Of a DNA stretch of 64,000 nucleotides, positions 62,150 through 64,000 are shown one piece after another. A model generated the notes under the pieces. That model was not told where the DNA came from. It made no database searches and saw only the letters and a list, made by a program, of their open reading frames with translations. A program made the position numbers and the translations under genes. The DNA is taken from positions 124,001 to 188,000 of the forward strand of contig BGZK01001007.1 of NCBI GenBank assembly GCA_005406025.1, read 5' to 3'. Each line of letters begins with the position of its first letter. Positions within the stretch are counted from its first letter, which is position 1. Source of the stretch: Eumeta japonica. Lineage: Eukaryota; Arthropoda; Insecta; Lepidoptera; Psychidae.

Positions 62150-62570
62150 ATGTCTGTCACTGCTATCGAATATGCAAACATGACTTATTGTTGGGGCATT
62201 TGCAGAGTTGACATCGCTGCGGCTTTAAAACTTTATTGTGAAACTTATCCTGACAGTCAACAATCTGCGCGTCGACGAGTAATATTGCGCGCTGTTTATC
62301 GTTTCCGTGATAATTTGCTTATAGTGCCACAAACCTTTCTAGGTAATCACCGTGGTGGACGTACGTCTGAAATTTCTTCACATCTAGAAGAACGAATATT
62401 TAAATTCTTACGAGATTTCCGACATTAAGTAACAGGCAAGCGGGCAGACGCTTTCGCGTTTCACACACCACAGTACTGCGCATATAAAAAAAAAACAGAT
62501 GTGCTTTACATATTCAAAAAGTGCATACTCTATTGCCGCGTGATTACGGCCAACGTACAACATCAACATC
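62150..62570 (+). pseudogene. DUF4817-type helix-turn-helix transposase, N-terminal, broken
   Basis: From the ATG at 62150, YANMTYCWGICRVDIAAAL, LKLYCETYPDSQQSARRRV and LRAVYRFRDNL match the DUF4817 helix-turn-helix domain (pattern EYxDMxxxYG...AxxLYxERFP). The frame stays open to RDFRH, then shifts: in the next frame FPTLSNRQAGRRFRVSHTTV and, after another shift, HIQKVHTLLPRDYGQRTT continue the same family, so the original protein was longer. The DDE domain is not present before 62580. An ATG at 62132 is six codons upstream, but the domain begins at the second Met. Confidence 0.75.
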
Positions 62571-62584
62571 ACTGATAACATCAA

Positions 62585-63285
62585 GTGTCATTTGTAGGTA
62601 AGTGACTAGATACATTCTTTCAAAATAATACATCATATAGCCCGTTCGTCACGAGCTTGTGCGAGGGGCGCGCGGCGCGCGGTGTGGGCGCAGGGCGCCG
62701 TCTAGTCGAGCATTTCCTAGTTTTCTCTGCATTATTTTATATTACTTATAAGTATATTTTCCATGACATATTTTTGTTATAGTTACTTTGGCAAAGATAC
62801 TATAAAAAAAGGAGGAAATTATGAATAGTTGCGGACAGATGCATGATCGATTCCATCCTATATAACTTGATGGCATAATTTTTTCAATCGTCTTAGTAAA
62901 ATAGAAATATATTTCAAGTGAAACATTTTAGGCAGTGTTTAGAAAACATATGTTATTTAAATTCCCAATTTATGGATTATTAATATTATTATATAAGTAT
63001 TGAACATGTTATATGTTTATGTTATTACAATTTGAAATATGAAAATTCAAACCTGACTTAATGGTTTAGACAATTACATTATTATGGTGGTTTACAATAA
63101 AATTAACGGGTTGAATTTCTACTTCTCTTTTAAAATTGATACTTCTTTGGAGACGTTAGGAAAAACAGACGAGAATGCATTCTTATAATGCGATGCGACA
63201 CATCATGGAGTCAGTAGGGTTCGAAGTCATCCAATTGGTACGCAAATGACGCGCATGTATACTATTCCAGTTCTATTGCATATAG
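62585..63285. other. Intergenic DNA
   Basis: 62640-62710 is a CpG-rich stretch (GGGGCGCGCGGCGCGCGG); the rest is AT-rich. No gene seen. Confidence 0.45.
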
Positions 63286-63289
63286 TAAC

Positions 63290-63446
63290 GCCCGTATCCA
63301 TAAATGTCATTCAAATGCTGCGCCATCTCATGAAGTGACGTGGGAGCGAGACATATATTTTTTCTATAGCGAAACACTATAACTGTCTTACTCTTTGCAC
63401 TACTAAGATGGAACGCCGCACTTAAGTGTGCTTTATTAATACGGGC
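63290..63446. repeat. Fold-back TIR element, 157 bp
   Basis: Ends GCCCGTATCCATAAA and the complement GCCCGTATTAATAAA. The interior also pairs loosely along its length (GCGCCATCTCAT with GGCGTTCCATCTTA, and TAGCGAAACACTATA, which is partly self-complementary). No clear target duplication. Confidence 0.6.
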
Positions 63447-63535
63447 CCAAGAGTCCGACGCAGATGCAGTTAGTGTCTAATTTAGTTAGTCGTTCAATGC
63501 TGTTGAATGATTAGCAGGTGTTATAAACCTAACAG

Positions 63536-63785
63536 CAGTGGCGGCTGTACCTTAAGTGCGCTCGTGCGCTGAACTACCAATTCAAAAGATTTAAAAATTA
63601 CAAAATATTACTTCATCTTTATTTTAAAATTACCATTTTAATATTTATTTTTTAAACATACAAATACATATAAAAAATTAAATTTCCAATTATGGTGAAA
63701 CAGTTTGAGCGCTTTACCAAACTATTAAGACTTATTTTCCTGTAAAGACAAATTCTCGTGCGATTCGGCGAGCGCACGAGGGCTG
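63536..63785. repeat. Candidate hAT-type MITE
   Basis: Starts CAGTGGCGGCTGTACC and, from the right, the complement of GGCTG is CAGCCCTCGTGCGCTCGCC. CTCGTGCGCT occurs near both ends in inverted orientation. The 8 bp flanks are not clearly duplicated. Confidence 0.4.
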
Positions 63786-64000
63786 CTAATACAACTTGTA
63801 TGGGATACGAGTTAATGCGTCTGACCGTGAAACAAAAGATAGTTCATAGAAATGAGGCGACGGCGGCCATCATTGACGTCTCGACTCGTTATCAGTATAG
63901 TTTCACTGAATGTGTGACGCGTTAATTATTGTTTGTTTATATTATCGTAATTGTTTTTAGTTTTTGTTTCGATTCTATAATAGAACTTTTATTCTATACT
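63786..64000. other. Right edge, no feature
   Basis: AT-rich with a short GC-richer patch at 63850-63900 (GGCGACGGCGGCC). Nothing can be assigned. Confidence 0.5.

Overview
The window looks like nuclear DNA of a moth or butterfly (Lepidoptera). The background is very AT-rich, the coding exons are markedly richer in GC, genes are split by introns with GT/AG borders, and the intergenic space is packed with insect-type mobile elements (mariner, hAT, pogo-like, a Helitron-type helicase, LINE remnants, tRNA-derived SINEs, and several ~300-800 bp repeat families typical of Lepidoptera). There is no bacterial-style operon, CRISPR array, rRNA gene or functional tRNA gene. Species cannot be fixed from the sequence alone.

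Layout. 1-3354 (+): the last six exons of mitochondrial aconitase, cut by the left edge. 6752-9320 (-): complete ribosomal protein eL22 (RpL22) in two coding exons plus a 5'UTR intron, convergent with aconitase. 11-16 kb: SINE-like repeats, a decayed LINE reverse transcriptase with a hAT MITE nested in it, then two tandem copies of a ~700 bp repeat. 16.3-18.9 kb (-): a broken hAT/ZMYM-type transposase. 20-26 kb: repeats and AT-rich filler. 26.5-27.9 kb: an inactive mariner with both ends and TA target duplication, itself hit by a 138 bp hAT MITE. 29259-29705 (+): an intact single-exon gene for a short RGS-like protein. 33310-35316 (-): complete Sce/RING1 (PRC1 E3 ubiquitin ligase), four coding exons, convergent with the RGS-like gene. 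35.4-64 kb: about 28 kb with no recognisable host gene, containing SINEs, LINE fragments, a PIF1/Helitron-type helicase fragment, several inverted repeats and a few GC-rich islands.

The host genes (TCA cycle, translation, G-protein signalling, Polycomb silencing) share no pathway; they form two convergent pairs separated by transposon-rich DNA. The most striking non-genic structure is a perfect 198 bp inverted repeat with a 73 bp spacer (49250-49718), immediately downstream of the helicase fragment. Parts of its terminal motifs recur singly at 54232-54364. Other notable items are two diverged copies of one TIR MITE in introns of the two neighbouring genes, a hAT MITE rich in ACTCG motifs in the RpL22 intron, a ~280 bp degenerate tandem array with an 18 bp perfect hairpin just upstream, and a 42 bp perfect palindrome inside one repeat copy. 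Exon borders, identities and repeat ages were judged by eye, without database searches.
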